The notes under the pieces were generated by a model, which did not search any database, was not told where the DNA came from, and worked only from the letters and a program-made list of their open reading frames with translations. From contig NW_019091415.1 in NCBI RefSeq assembly GCF_001949145.1, forward strand, positions 659,129-723,128: a DNA stretch of 64,000 nt, given 5' to 3'. Below are positions 49,146 to 62,499 of the stretch, in pieces (positions within the stretch are counted from its first letter, which is position 1; each line of letters begins with the position of its first letter). Origin of the DNA: Acanthaster planci. Its lineage: Eukaryota; Echinodermata; Asteroidea; Valvatida; Acanthasteridae. The translations under genes and the position numbers were made by a program.

Positions 49146-50755
49146 GCTTATGATAACAGTGACCTGGAGAATTTGCTTTGAAGAGTTTGTTTTGAAGAGA
49201 GCTGCATGCACTGATACATAACCCACAGGGCAAGAAGGTTTATAAATGTATGGCAAGGAGACCTTTACCATGAAATGACATCTATTCTGATTATAATGAA
49301 TAGGGGCAAGGAGTGATGAGGGTACACAGCCTTGATTTCTTTTTATCATTTCCTGGGTGAGAAATATCAACCAAGAATGACCCTTAGCAGTCTCAGCACA
49401 GCAAATAGGCTAGGCCTGGGTAACCTTGCTCCAACATGACCAACATCTCAAGACTGCCTGGCATGAGTGGAATGCTGGGGCTGGCTTGAGTCAGCAAGGT
49501 GAGACAGCCACAGGGGAACATTCTAGCAATGAGAAGGGAATGGTAGGAAGATGAAGATGTTATGTTGCCTGGTGTCAGGTCATGACCTGGCCTGGTGTCA
49601 GTCTTTGAGGGCAAGTGGAACCATGGTGGTATAAAGCCAATTAGCGCCACTGGTATCTTGATGGGGACATGATTAATAGTAACTCTTTCCATGGAGTGCT
49701 ATGCTCTTTCCGATTGAGTTTCTAGTGCTGACACATTTTGTCACTGGTTTCTCATATTAGCACAAAATAAACATCACTGGAAATAAAGGTATGTTAAAGA
49801 TTTGCTGCCAAAGAGAGGAAAGTGTGGTTATGCGTTTTAATTAAGACCAAAACTTCTTACTCTCCCAACAATTATATTTCTCAACTAATGTGAAAGATAT
49901 GTTCATTGTAGCCAAATGTCTGGAAATTAGGCAGATTAAATGGGGCCTACATGTACATGTGTACATTATATACTTACAATTAATGTACAATACTTAATAT
50001 CTTAAAGATTGATGCTTTGTGAGATATTCATGAAGGTCTTTCTGTTGTTCTCTTCCACTTCACTTGTAAGCTCCTTTGAAATCAGAACCCTTTGTCTCCC
50101 TTGCGATAATCCCTCTGACTACAGATCAATTGAAATGCCACTGTACAAAAATAAATCTTGCTTGCCTCTTGCTCAGGTTTTGGGTTTGTCTTTTGCTTAA
50201 CGCTTCTCTCGAACAAGAATTACTGGTACTTTGTAAAAACTGTCCCTGGCTAAAGTTAATATAATCATAAAAAATAACAAAAGAAGACTTTTTACAGTTG
50301 CACAAATTATGCTCAAAACTCAGTGTAACAGCAGAAACCTTCACATCCAAGTTCGTTGATATAAAAGATTTTTACAAATCAACAAAACAAACAAAATGAA
50401 CTCAATTTTCATGATTTTGGTTCCAAATACTCACATGACAGAACCTGAAAGGCCAGACTCGAGTTGACACAAGTCTGTGTCAATAATGTCATGTTTACCT
50501 TCCACATTGTTCCTTATTCTTGTCCAGAATTTGAGGAGTGACTTAAGTTGACACTGAGATAACACTGAGGGTGTTATCCTGGTAAGTGGTAAAACTAGTA
50601 TGATTCCCATGCTTGACAGAGGAAACTGTGTCAACCAGACAAACATTAAAACTCATTACTGTAATCAATCACTCACTTGTTGGAAACTTAGTCTAAAGGC
50701 ACACAATTTGGTCTTTTATTTTTTGAAAGGTTGGGCCAAAAAGATGTACATGTAC

Positions 50756-51040
50756 CTTCAGGGGCAGATCCAGGAATTTTTTTTTTTTGGGGGGGGTTAG
50801 GCCGGAGATATTTATTTAAATACATGTATCTTATTGTTGGGGACTATTGTCTCCAGTTTGTAACACTCACCACGCACACATAAGAAAAACCTGTGGGATG
50901 CTATCTTGTTTTTGAATTTACTTCAGTTGATTTTTTATTATTTTCCTCATTTGTTTATTTTACCTTTTTGGAGTTTTGTTGTCTCAGAGCCGGGGGGGGG
51001 GTGATTTGAACCCCCTCCCCCAATCTTCACCTAGTGTTAC
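50756..51040. repeat. Poly-T/poly-G dispersed repeat
   Basis: Begins CAGGGGCAGATCCAGGAATT followed by T and G runs, and has GCCGGGGGGGG and CCCCCTCCCCCAATC on its right side. I recall similar GGGGCGGATCCAGG-ended repeats from marine invertebrate genomes; the class is not certain. Confidence 0.45.
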
Positions 51041-54000
51041 AAGCAAACAATTCATTAGTACACAATTTTGGTAATATTTTTTTTGCTGTCATTGAGTCCT
51101 AGGCCAATTATCCAAGTACCCAAGTCTGCATGTAGGTTTCCAGCATCCGAGTGCAGGCCGAGTACAAACTCATGTAAGGCGTCAAAGTACAGGTTGAGTA
51201 GTATGAGTACATTGTATGCAGTTTTTGCACACGAAATGAAACATTTATGGAAACTATCATCTAAATGCATACGGCATATTCTTTATAAAATGGACCAAAA
51301 TGCAACTCTGGATATCATTTTTCAAAACTTTTAAAAGAGTGACTTTGAGCATATAAAATACAAATAAGCACCTTCTGATTTATAAGAATGATTATTTGGG
51401 GATAATTAGGCATAATGTGTACATTTGGTTGGGTAGTACCAATGCAAATCAAATGCAGTTGAATTCATGTAAAGTTTTCCGTCAAAGTGCTTGTACCAGA
51501 AGACTTGATTTCAAAATATCTCTTAACAAGGAGAATTCAGTATATTTTTCAACTGATGTATTTTAAAGTATCTAAGAAATAACTTGAAAAAAACGCATGT
51601 AAACTATGAAAAAAAGAGCACAAAATTGACGAAAAATGATGAGAAAAGTTTGGCTCTCTTCATTCTCTTACTGTTTATAATCACCCTCACTAAACCAGCA
51701 TATCTGCTAGGTCTTATACCTGTACCTTTCAACCACCAAAAATATCTTTAAGTTTGGCTGCATCAATGTATAACGAGTACAAAACGCTGTCACATGAAGT
51801 GCTTGAAAATTCCATGCACGACGTTCATTTTGCGATTTATTTTGGAGATATCTGCGCTGAAAAATAAATTAAAATTAACAACTCTGAGCATTAGATTTTC
51901 CTCCTGAATTAAATGTTAGTCTAGGACATCATTTTTTTTCGAACGTCCATCATTCAGAATGACCAATTTTCTTTCAAGAAACCTTGGTACAAAGAGAAAA
52001 ATCCAGAGCGTCACCATTCCGTGCAGGAACTGCTGAATATTGAATGAAAAAAAAGGGTGCACAATCTGGGTTGATGTCAAAGGTCAAACGGGCCACGATG
52101 CAGTGAAATGTTTCTTTCACAGCACTGTGAGATTATGATGGAAGCTGCAAAATTGCCATGATCGGTATTTTGGACTGCAGTTTTCAGAAACGTACTTGAA
52201 AAAAATGTGATCAGTCCAGTTGTAAAAGGATGATGGTTTGGGGGTGCTTTTTGTACTCTTTTTTAAAGCTTGTGTTGTACATGTACACCAATTTCAATTT
52301 TACTCACAGTTTTTTGCAGTCGATTTTTTTTACACGAATGACAGAATCGAATAACGTTTACAACTGCTGACTTCAGAACCCGATTAATTGTGAGAGGTAT
52401 TTTTTAATTTCATGATTATGGTTTTAATATGTGTAAATATTATCACCTTTCACCACATATAAATCTGTGTAAAATAACGATAGGGATTGCCACTCCTCGG
52501 TAAATTTTATTGGCTAGGATTTCAACAGGTTGTTCATGTCCGTCAAAAATGCTGACATTCAAGACTTTAATTGATTAACTCCAATTAGGTTGAAAGATGG
52601 ACACGGTCATCATTGTTCCAGATATCAGCCATGACTTCCCTCATTACATCAGGTATTTGGAATTAATTCACTGCTGTTCACTTCAGGAAAAATGAACCCC
52701 CAAAGTTGAACAATATCTAATGGTCCATATTTTGGATTCATAAAAACGAACACATGAATTTAGCAGAGTGCTTGTTCACCTGGATTACAGTACCTGATTG
52801 TTATTAACATTTACAAAAGAAGTGACAGAGGTTTAAGTTGTTAATCGTTTACAGGTTCTCTGTGTTTTCAAAACGAAACCTGATTTATTAAGAAAGTACA
52901 TACTATTTTCCAGGAAGTTAAATGCACAGCCTTCATGACATATTAATTTTTTTGTGTTCCATTATAAAAGAGAAACACCACAGTGCTGGGATACGAAGGA
53001 ACATCAAGTTTAGCGTTCACATACTGTACTGCACTACCTCTGCCTCTTGGCAAAATACCGGTATTCTTTGCGATGCCAAAAAATCCCCAGTTTATGATTT
53101 TCAATGAAGGCAAACATTTTGGATTTTTGTTTTAATGGTGAGGTGATGATGGCCAGCCAGACTTTTGCCTTCAGATCAACAAGACTCCATGGTACGTCCC
53201 AGTGTTCTTTTACAAATTGAGTACCACATACAGTGTGAGTGGTGGTGAAAGGTGTGAGTACCGGCTGAGTACTTTTTTCAACTATACAAGTACTGAAAAT
53301 TGAGTACTGAACAACAAGTACGAGAGCTCCAACACTGCCTTGACAGGCTTACTGTACTTATCCTGTCAACTAAACATTAAAACCTACATTCACATTTAAA
53401 GTTATTCAAATGCAATTTTACTTTTGATTAAACAAGAGGGAAAGGACTTGAAAACTTTACTTCTCATCACAACATAAAATGCAAATGCACTACACGTACA
53501 TCAAGCTCACATCAGGGTTCTGGAAATTATCAATTACCCACCAATTTCCAATAAAACCTTATCCCACAGACTCATGCTGTTTCCTGTCATATGTTTGCCC
53601 TGGGAGAATGTTCTACTATGTACAGGTACATGTAAGCACCTGCTTGAGTCAATTCTTCATCTGCGTTAGTGGCCAAATTATTCCATCATATACTCGGTTA
53701 TTCACACAGTTGCTATTGTGCACTTGCTGTGTAGGGGTGGTGTAGTCACCAACAATCTATTATACATGTACATGTACTGTAGCTGACAATAATGTCTACA
53801 AAAAGATATACACTGTTTCACTGAATCATTTAACCCTGTGCTGCAAAGGGCCTATAAGACAAAGGTAAAAGGCAGAGTTGTAAATGAATCAGTCACAAGT
53901 CATGGTTGAGTCATGAATAGTCAGTCAAAAGACTCCTCAGCAGAGGACACACGAGCAGTCAAGAGTTAATTAAGGTTACTGAATTCTGCTTAAGCTTTCA

Positions 54001-54844
54001 AGTTCTACATGTACATGTACATTTCCCAGGTTGAGTTGAAACTTGGGTTTTCAAACACCGGTATCAAACTTCCCCAGCAACCTTATTCAATAAAAATGAA
54101 AGAAAACTTTCATCATGCCTAAAAGGAAAATATTCTCTATGACAGATGCAATTTACTTTAAAAGAATAGTTTTTGTTCATTCCTTCCTCCGTGGATTTTG
54201 CCATCATAGAGGTAGGCAAATTTATTTGACCGCTGTTGACTGCATTTGTTAGGCGGATTGAAGAGTACCCTAATGCCTAGACTTCATATCAGGGCTTTGG
54301 AATTACCCAGAATACCAGCCAAAGGTCTTTGTTTGGCCTATCAATACTGTGCTTTTTGCATTATGGCAGGCTGGGGCACATCTGCATTCCCTCCATGGAT
54401 AAATGGGGCCCACGCAGATCCAGGCCAGGCAGACAAAGGAATTTAAAGGTTACCCACATTTTTGTGTGGAGGTCAGAGATAAACTTCAGGAAACAACCCC
54501 CCATCATGTCATAATTTTTCAACTGTGGAATTTAACTCAAGGGAAAGAATCCAAATTAAAGGTTGGGTCACATGGGTTCCTATTCATAATGAGCCACTCA
54601 AAGGCTGTAGGCTATAAATGGGGGTTTACTATAAATCAATTATTGTTTATTTATAAGGATCAGAACATGGATGTTGCTTTGTTTGAGCTACTGAATGCTG
54701 CTTGTCAAAGCATGGGGTGCAGTGGTTTCTGTATAAACCTCTAGGCTATGAATGGAACCAAGAATGGTTTCATAAAAGCATGTGTAGTCAAGTTTGAGTC
54801 TTGGCCAATTAAGGTCCTTTCACATGGGCACCCAAAACTAGGCA

Positions 54845-55605
54845 CCATCGATATTGTATTTTGGCTGATACCGATATATCATTTTTTTTAATATCGATAT
54901 TATCGATATGTTGAATTTTATTCATTTTAATTTTCGATATTGTATTTTGGCCGATACCGATATATCGTTTTACCTGTGTTGTAACAGGCATTAATTGCTG
55001 GTAAACTGTTCTGAGGGTACACCTCAACACCGTAATAGTGAGATCCAATTCACTTTGGTGACATGTTCTAACGCCTGTATTGCGTACGTTGCCTACATGG
55101 GACGTGATACATGCTACCATGCATAGCAGTATCATCAGCACGTGGTGTTCGTCTACGTACGTTTGGTTAGCAAATAATTCTCTGTTTTGGAGGATAAATT
55201 TTGTTATATTTTCGGGGCACTGTGTACGCGAATTATTGAATGTGAGACTGAGATACCCGGTAGGTGACTAAATTTATTCTTCAAAAGTCGCCGTATAAGC
55301 TGCCTGAAGTAATAGCTACATGTACAGGGACATTTTTCACTCAGCGTGAGAACCAATGTAAGCTGTGGCTTATCGAAAATTATGGTAATGTGACGATGCA
55401 CTTTCTTAGTTTTTAATAAATTTTGTTCCTCAGTAGCGATATTTTCGATATATATTTCAATATTAATGTTTTCACAGTTTGGGTATTTCTCTAAAATCCG
55501 ATATTTTTGATATATTGGTATTGCCAAATAATTAACATCGGCGATATCGATATCAAACCCATATCGATAATATTGATATATATCAGTGATTACCGAAAAC
55601 AAGGG
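54845..55605. mobile_element. CGATAT-ended candidate DNA element
   Basis: The left block (54845-54970) and right block (55435-55605) are filled with strings such as ATATCGATATTATCGATAT and GGCGATATCGATATC; the left, reverse-complemented, shares ATATCGATAAT.TTGATAT-like sequence with the right. The 460 bases between are ordinary. This resembles non-autonomous elements with subterminal motif repeats; no transposase is visible. Confidence 0.5.
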
Positions 55606-56903
55606 TTCCTTGTGATGAAATTGCATCAATGTCAAGATCAACGTCAAGCAGTAGCGTGTGAAAATGTATCCCTGTCACCAAATCATAAGGGTTCCTGTGT
55701 GATCGTCACATGGCCTTCTCCAAAATTTCACAGGGGTGCAAACTCATTGTGATTATCACCGTGATTGGTTGTGTGAGTGTAAAGCATGCAATTTTTGCAA
55801 GGATGGTGGGTGTTGAAGTCCATTACACTCACACCACATTGCTTTTGCCGTCATTCAAAATGGCGCTTCACAAATATACTGCCTGTTAGTGATAGTCTTG
55901 AGGCCACCTGGTTCTATGCATGCATTATTACAGATTTTTATATTAGAGGAAGGAGAACTAGATCTATATGTATGAAGTTGGGGCTTAATCATCTGGAGCT
56001 ACCGGTACCAATACCAAAACAAATGGAACTTTATTTCTTTCGGAAATAAATTCCTGTGGAGCCATGAAAAAAAAAAAAAAAGAGGAAAAACAGAATATTG
56101 TCTTCACAGCATTTCCGGGGATCGCAGATGATATCTTCTGTTAATAAATCAGACACCAATGCTATAAAGCGCAAGACTGGAGCTGGCAACAAGGCACCAG
56201 CACTGAAAATCATGCTGCTATTTGTTAGTCCACTGAACAAGAAATGCCCAGGATTGAAATCAAGATAGAGAATCTTGAAGACAGGAGGTTTACAGCTAGG
56301 GCACCCTCCAACAGGCATATCAGGTTTTGTCATCGCTGAATTCATACACAAATGTTCATGGAAACTTGCAAAAAAGCATTCGCGTATATGGCTGGAAAAG
56401 TGTTGGTACCCTACAATTCTACCATTCAAAGAACATCGCAGTACCAGTGATGCAAATATCAATGCTGCAAAACAAAGGACATTTGCTAATGTGCTTCATT
56501 GTACCACGTGAAAGCTCGCGATGAAATCACAGGCAACCTTTGCGAAAGACGCTTGGTGCCAAACATTGCAGATGTGTTTCCAGTGGCTCATGTGTAAGGA
56601 CCTTTAGTGGAGTGTTGGTATGTTGATTGTTTCCAGGGCACTCTTAGAAAACTTTCAGCGTCCAAAAATGACCAAAGATTACCCCTACTAATAGAAAACA
56701 TATTTTAAAAAAATGAATCAATAAAAAATACAGAATTATAGACTGACTGCAAACACAGTTTCAGACAGCTTTCACACATAAAACGATTGGATACAATCGA
56801 AGGAGATGTAGCAATAAGGCTCAACTTGAAAAATGATGGAAATATAAACAAAATACATGTACATTGTAAGCATGGAAAACTTTTTACTTTATTATTAACT
56901 AAC

Positions 56904-57032
56904 CTTCTTCACTAATGCATAGGAAGCCATTAGCAGCCAGTATATGACCAGATTCACACTCACACTTCACCCGCTCCATGCCTGGAATATCTTTGCAGAT
57001 CTGAGCACATGGATGGGACATTCCGCACTTGC
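56904..57032 (-). CDS. EGFLAM: Pikachurin-like exon 1 of window: EGF-like domain
   Basis: The exon is bounded by TTGCAG on its 5' side and by G|GTTAGT on its 3' side. It encodes residues 1-42 plus the first base of codon 43. Six cysteines (2, 8, 12, 23, 25, 38) with spacing x5-x3-x10-x1-x12 make one complete EGF-like domain of the LDL-receptor/fibulin type (long last loop, CAQIC start) rather than the compact Notch-like type used downstream. It begins with two bases of a split codon, so at least one more coding exon lies upstream; I could not find it in 57033-64000. Its terminal G joins AT of the next exon to make Asp, keeping the frame. It is the least family-typical exon, because vertebrate pikachurin is not known to have this EGF type between its FN3 and EGF-LG parts. 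It is included because splice phase and linker fit. Confidence 0.75.
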
Positions 57033-58106
57033 CTGCAATCAAACAATGCAGTAAATAAACACATTAAACAGAAATGTTTTTATTCAAAATACATGTACTA
57101 TAAGTCTGCAAATTGCAAACTATTTGTACAATCCACTTCAGATTCCTGGAACAAATTTAGTATTTCACCGGCAATAGCTGGAACATTTATCTTAACAAGA
57201 TTGCTTATAACCAAACCATTTTCCCTTTCTAAATTACATGTACATGTATATACTGGTAAGTACCGTAATATGCATATAGGGTACTGGTGTTAATATTTTT
57301 ATTTTGGTCAATTTCAATCAAAACTCATAAAATGTTTGATTTTGAAAAGTTTGTTTTCTGATGATGTATCGAGTGACTTTCTTTAGCTACATAAAAACAA
57401 GTAAGCCTTGCTCTTCTGAAATGCAGTGTACCATAGCACCTACAGCAACCAGCACCTCGGCCTACCGGGACATGTATTCCAACCAGCTTCCCATGTACAT
57501 GTATGTTCATGTACAGAATACATGTACATGTATTTCCTTTTTAGCTTACATGTTCTTTAAAGACATATAGACGTGTAAAGCATGTACACGTATAGTGAAG
57601 ATGAAATTAACACTTTAGAAATTAAAGAATAAAAGCTGACTTAGTTACGTCCATTCTCCTGAGTTGGTCTTAAATGTAATTTTAATATCAGCCAAGGACA
57701 TAAATGTAAATTATTTTCTAAAAATATAAGTTGACTAAGTAACACGACATGCTTTCCTTTTCTGTCCAGATCTCTCAAGTATCATTATGAGCCAGACTTT
57801 CCAAGAAAGACATATCAATTTCACGGAAGAAGTTAAGATTGATGATTGCTTTGAATACAAATTTTTCATTTAATAACAACATCACAATTTACATGAGTAA
57901 GCCTACAAATTTTCAATTATTTTTGGATTAATGTTTCCATTGATAAAGGGTTCAACTGACTGAATGGTCCTGACCTTGCATTTTTCTTGCAGTTTTAACA
58001 ATATGAGAAAAGCCAGTGGCTCATCTTGTGAAATTGCTTGAACCACTTTCTGCCGGATGCTTTCAAAAATGCAGTGCACACATAAAGGAGATGTTCAAGA
58101 TTTTCA

Positions 58107-58620
58107 GTTCTCAAAATTCTTCAAAAATTCATTATTTTATTAAATGGATGTTTACACCCACATGAAAGACTGTTTGGCGGCTACTCTAAGCTGACAGGCA
58201 ACCTTCATTGAATCCTGAGTATTTCAGCCAGGTCTGCCACCATGTAAAGAGAGTCCAGAATTGTGAGGTGTTGAGTAATTTCCTTTGTCTCCAGTGAATG
58301 AGAATGGCATCTTTTCAAACGCGGTTGGATTAGCATGCGGCGGTGCTGTGTCGCTCATCAATGAGGCCCTGGAGCACTTCCCAAACATTCTCCAGCCGTG
58401 GTGCTAATCCATGGACGCACTATGCCCAAAGCAGTGGTATACTGTTTAAAAACAGTGATGGATTACCTTTGAAAAATGCAAACCATAAAAGGATGGCAAT
58501 TCCCAGCAGCAGATCTTTTGTTCCACAGACCAGCTCTTTTGTCCTACATGTATTTCGGGCACCCCGGCTCTGCGTATAAACCCATGGTGCTCGAAACGGG
58601 GTTCCCCAACAGCAAGTGAT
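58107..58620 (+). repeat. Dispersed repeat of about 500 bp, copy 2
   Basis: Second copy of the family described at 6530-7045, same orientation. Starts near TTCTCAAAATTCTTCAAAAA and ends near CCCAACAGCAAGTG. The small open frame 58343-58579 lies wholly within it and has no counterpart frame in copy 1, so it is not treated as a gene. Confidence 0.75.
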
Positions 58621-61600
58621 TACGAGTGTTGAGAATTCATGTAATCCACTTCATTCTGGTACATGCACATGCATGCGCCTTTCCACTGTAACCTTACGGC
58701 TACTTTGCATTTGTCCCTCTTTTTTGCTGGAGAATGTATAGGAATTTTGGTTTAAGAATGTTTAGTCCTCCTCTTCCAGCATTTGAAAACTTACTTAAAA
58801 AAGGGGGGTTTCAATTGATTGAAAAGGAAAATTGTGACTGATCAATTCAACGGTCAGTGAATTAACTGAATAATGCCTGCATCCCTAAAATCAATGAAAA
58901 TTTGTTTTGATACAGAAAAGGTCTTTGAAAGCAAACATACTAACAGATCATGATGTCGTACCAAAGTAATTATATCCTCCCCATGACTTGGATAATGGCA
59001 CACAACATATTTGAAGCAGCGTTGTCATTACACTCATCCCCAGCAGACCAGCAAATAGTCATGCCATTTCAACCCCATCACAAGCATGTACTTTTCATGA
59101 TAAGAGCATCAAAATCTGTCACTCCAAAGTGGCTGGCTGATCTAATACAAAGTGTAAATGTTAAGGGGAAGATGAGTCAATATGTATGCAGTGCCAATCA
59201 AATCACACTTTTGGGGAGGTAGTCCTATCCATGTGTCAACTCTGACAGCAAGCCTTCATGCTATGCATATAGTGCCAATATGCAGGCTCATTGCTTGAAA
59301 TGTCATGAGTGGTTCAGATGAGGATGGGTCCAGGGTAAAGTGCTTGATATTTAGAAATCCTTATTATGTGAGACATTAATTTGAAGGCCTATCATACATG
59401 TACATTGTACAACATTCATTTGTGGAAAAAATCCATGAACTTTTGCAAGTTTCAAGTTGGATGACTTGTGTGTTAACATGAACATTATTTATGTCCTTAA
59501 AAATGACTGTAATAACACTTCAAACAGGTAGAATGAAGTCTATCAAGTATTACCATAAAAGGTTGGTTTGGTCTGGGCACTGTAATGCATCAACTGGAAA
59601 CTGTTCATCATCAATTTATCATTTCTGTTTAAAAATGAACAATTTTGGCATATACCTAGTAGTAATTTTACAAAGATTTGAAAACCAACTATTCAAAAAT
59701 GTAATTCGTTTCAGTTAGAATTAATCTACATTTGCACTTAATCCTTTTTCTTTTTATAGGGATTTGATTGCTGGGATAGTTGAAGGCTTAATTCTGTTAC
59801 CAGTCCAGGAAGCATTATAGAAAAAGATCTACTGGTGAGAATGTGATAGCAAGAAGCCATTCTACCATTCAATCAAGTAACAGTTCAAAAAACTTTGAAA
59901 GTATTCTAAGTGAACAACTGTCACAAAAAAGAATTCCCTGTAAAAGATTTACAACAGTTCTACTGAAAACTTACTGGACAACACAATGGTGCATACATGT
60001 TGTACTGGTACTGTACATGCACGCGTGGACATCACTGCCAGCACACAGATTAACTTTGTGTGTCTATTCATCAAAACCTGATTTAACAAACTCTGACATT
60101 TTTTTGTTGACACTGTCTACCAAATTCTGTAGGGCACACTGTACTGATAACCCACGATAAGAAAAGGTTGCATGAAGAACTACTGGGACAGTACTTGTGC
60201 ATTTATTTTCTGTCAGACCACTGTTTTGAATCAACAGTGCAAGCCTTGCACTCCCCTTGGTTACCAGGCACCGTCAGTCAGGGTACCGCATGTGTACATA
60301 AAATACTGGTACAATACAATTAGTATTCTGTCAAATTCTATGACATCAGTACTTATGAGTAGAAGTTTTTTCTTTTAAACGGTGGGTGTAGATTCAGACT
60401 GCAGTAACATTGGTACACGTACAGTACAGCATAGTACATGTACACAAGTGCATGATTTTTAGGAGCGCAACCTAAGGGCTCTTTACAAATATAATAATAA
60501 TTAATGATAGGACACAAACCAGTGGATAACATTACCAAAAAAAGGACAGTGTGTTACAATGTATATATATAATGTACGATTCCACATTTATTCTGCCAAG
60601 AATAAACTATACACATGGTGATTGCATAAATATGATGTGATAGAAGGCGGCCTGTGCCCAGACTGGCTAACCAGCCCCATGGTACATGTACAGCACATGT
60701 ACTGTACGTGTACATCCCACACTTACATGTACATACAGTGCATGTCGCACACAGCAAGAACCAGTTTTGCTGTACTTGGCACTATCTGTTACATGCTTTA
60801 TTGGTCGGCTTAAAAGTTTTGAATGACAAGAGAGAAAATCTGTATTACGAGGCGCTTAGGCAGAAAGCAATGTGCCATAAGCTTTTGATCATCATAAAAA
60901 ACCTTGCTCTGTACCGGTACGAGTACATGTATATACATGTATAGCATGTGTGCCCACTGAATTTGCTCAGGAAATCCCTCAACAGGACAGACACTAATCA
61001 CACATAAATACTGTCGTGTTTCCACGTGCATGTAGGTTTTACATTTTCCCAAACTTTCCATCTGTCATGACCATGTCGTCCAAACAAAGTGTTCAATATG
61101 GGATGTTTCACAGGTGGAAAAATTCTAGCCTTTTCAAAATGATGGCCACTGTTTTCAGTGAAAAAATGCTAAAAGCAGGATGGAAAAGGTTTACTTCCAC
61201 TAATATCTAATTGTTTTCAAAATTGGGATGTGAAAAACTGGGTTGATTTGTAGGTCTAAACTTTGTTTGATAGTGTATTTTTTTATTTGCAAATATTATA
61301 CAAATTCTGGTTCAATAAAAAAGAAACAAGTACAGAGAGGATTTAAGTGTCAAACCCATGTTTCTAACAGAACTAAATAAATCAATTTAAAAAAGCTCTA
61401 AGACCATTAGAAACCATCAGAAAAACTGGAAACAATGGACCCCTAGGGTATAACAATTGTCTGACTGCTTTTTGTACTTCTATTAATTGGTCTGTTTTAA
61501 GGAGAGTGATTTGCTCTCCTGGGAGATTTGGGGAGAGCCATTTACATGTACAGATCTCATGGATTTTCTTAAAACGAAGGACTGAATTGAACCCATCCAC

Positions 61601-61944
61601 TTGCACTATTTGCCCATCAATTTAAGGACACTGAGTAATCAAAGGCATTACATGCATCTCCAATATCCTTACAAAATACCCTAGGCCTAGTGAGGCCTAT
61701 GTGCACAGTCACTCTCCAAATCCTAACCTTTAGTACTGGTACTGTCCATTCACAGGTATTAATACATGTGGGAACCAATAGCCTGGATCCATTGCCAGAC
61801 CCTTAGTGTTGGTAAACTTCTACTGTAAAAACACTGCATGCATGACACTTTAAAAAGTGATGGATGTTGTTGGACCCACCATGGTGGGGTGCAGATGAAA
61901 TGCCTGTGAGGACTAAAACCAATACAGTGCAGGTGAGACTGTAG

Positions 61945-62050
61945 CAAGTCACATTTTGCAAGTCCATTTCAAGCCACAAGTCATTTGGTAACAGTCCCAT
62001 TCAGGTCGCAAGTCATTTGGTCCAAACATAAGGCTGGTCATAAGTCTCAC
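61945..62050. repeat. AAGTC-motif array, second location
   Basis: Carries CATTTTGCAAGTCC and CACAAGTCATTTGGT.ACAG in the same order as the block at 22166, so it is a degraded copy of the same family and not independent simple sequence. Confidence 0.65.
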
Positions 62051-62499
62051 ACACAAAAGCACTCTCCACCAAGCAAAAATGACCCATGAACAGACATTTT
62101 AAACAACCAATGACAAAGTGAACACCTGTTTTGTCAAAATGATGAGCACGAGTGGTTTCTGTATAGGGATGCCATCCTTACTGACTATGCATGAACATGG
62201 ATGTTCATGTCCGTCCACATCTGCCCCTGTGTACCTTTTTACCGACCCAGCCCGTGCACATGCAGAAAAGCTTGCCTTCGATATCACGCGTCGATATCAC
62301 GGTTCAGTTGAAACACTGTTAAATGGGGTGACAGTTTTGGCTTGATCTATGCAGTTAAAATGGGGTTAAAATCAGGGCGGAATACATTTTAACCGAGAAA
62401 CAACATTTAACCCTATCTTAACCGATCCAAATTTCACAGTGTGAACTGGACCCAAGTGGGAAGGGGGGTAAAAACAGCAGACAAAGGCGAGGGAAAGAA

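Larger units (their letters stand above)
46420..56903. other. Intron 1 of window
   Basis: 10484 bp. Holds the GGTTA-dyad ends (48010-49145), the poly-G repeat (50756), GAGTAC-rich patches at 51165-51215 and 53220-53325 and the CGATAT element (54845-55605). The 143-codon minus frame at 56031-56462 overlaps a poly-A run and has no recognisable domain. No exon found. Confidence 0.75.
2051..57032 (-). other. EGFLAM: Partial gene, pikachurin (EGFLAM)-like, nine exons
   Basis: Gene-level entry. Nine minus-strand exons (57032-56904, 46419-45988, 38204-38003, 20418-20271, 17674-17488, 9036-8911, 7959-7722, 3811-3583, 2231-2051) splice at GT/AG into 623 uninterrupted codons. The protein is secreted-type: EGF-like (2-38), acidic Ser-Gly segment (44-108), EGF (109-142), EGF (151-184), laminin G (about 188-366), EGF (373-405), laminin G (about 409-585), EGF (590-621). 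Vertebrate pikachurin has FN3-FN3-EGF-LG-EGF-LG-EGF-LG and binds dystroglycan at the photoreceptor ribbon synapse. A single EGF between LG1 and LG2, and tracts such as VGECSSG-CDE and HVEFRFDCGSG, fit pikachurin; agrin and perlecan carry two EGFs there. Introns run from 951 to 17584 bp. Both ends are outside the window. Symmetric phase-1 exons could still be missing between the first two exons. Orthology is inferred from remembered family sequence, not from a search. Confidence 0.87.

Noticed and set aside
51085-53340. One 2.2-kb element with GAGTAC-rich ends
   Set aside because: GAGTAC strings occur on both sides and CTCCAACACTG at the right resembles a hAT end, but no matching left terminus was found.
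56031-56462. 143-codon minus-strand frame
   Set aside because: Ends in poly-Phe from a poly-A run. The Cys-containing part does not match a known module and no splice signal ties it to the gene.
60554-60944. Overlapping frames on both strands near 60650
   Set aside because: Produced by self-complementary TACATGTAC text; His/Tyr/Thr/Cys/Val-rich translations are an artefact of the motif.
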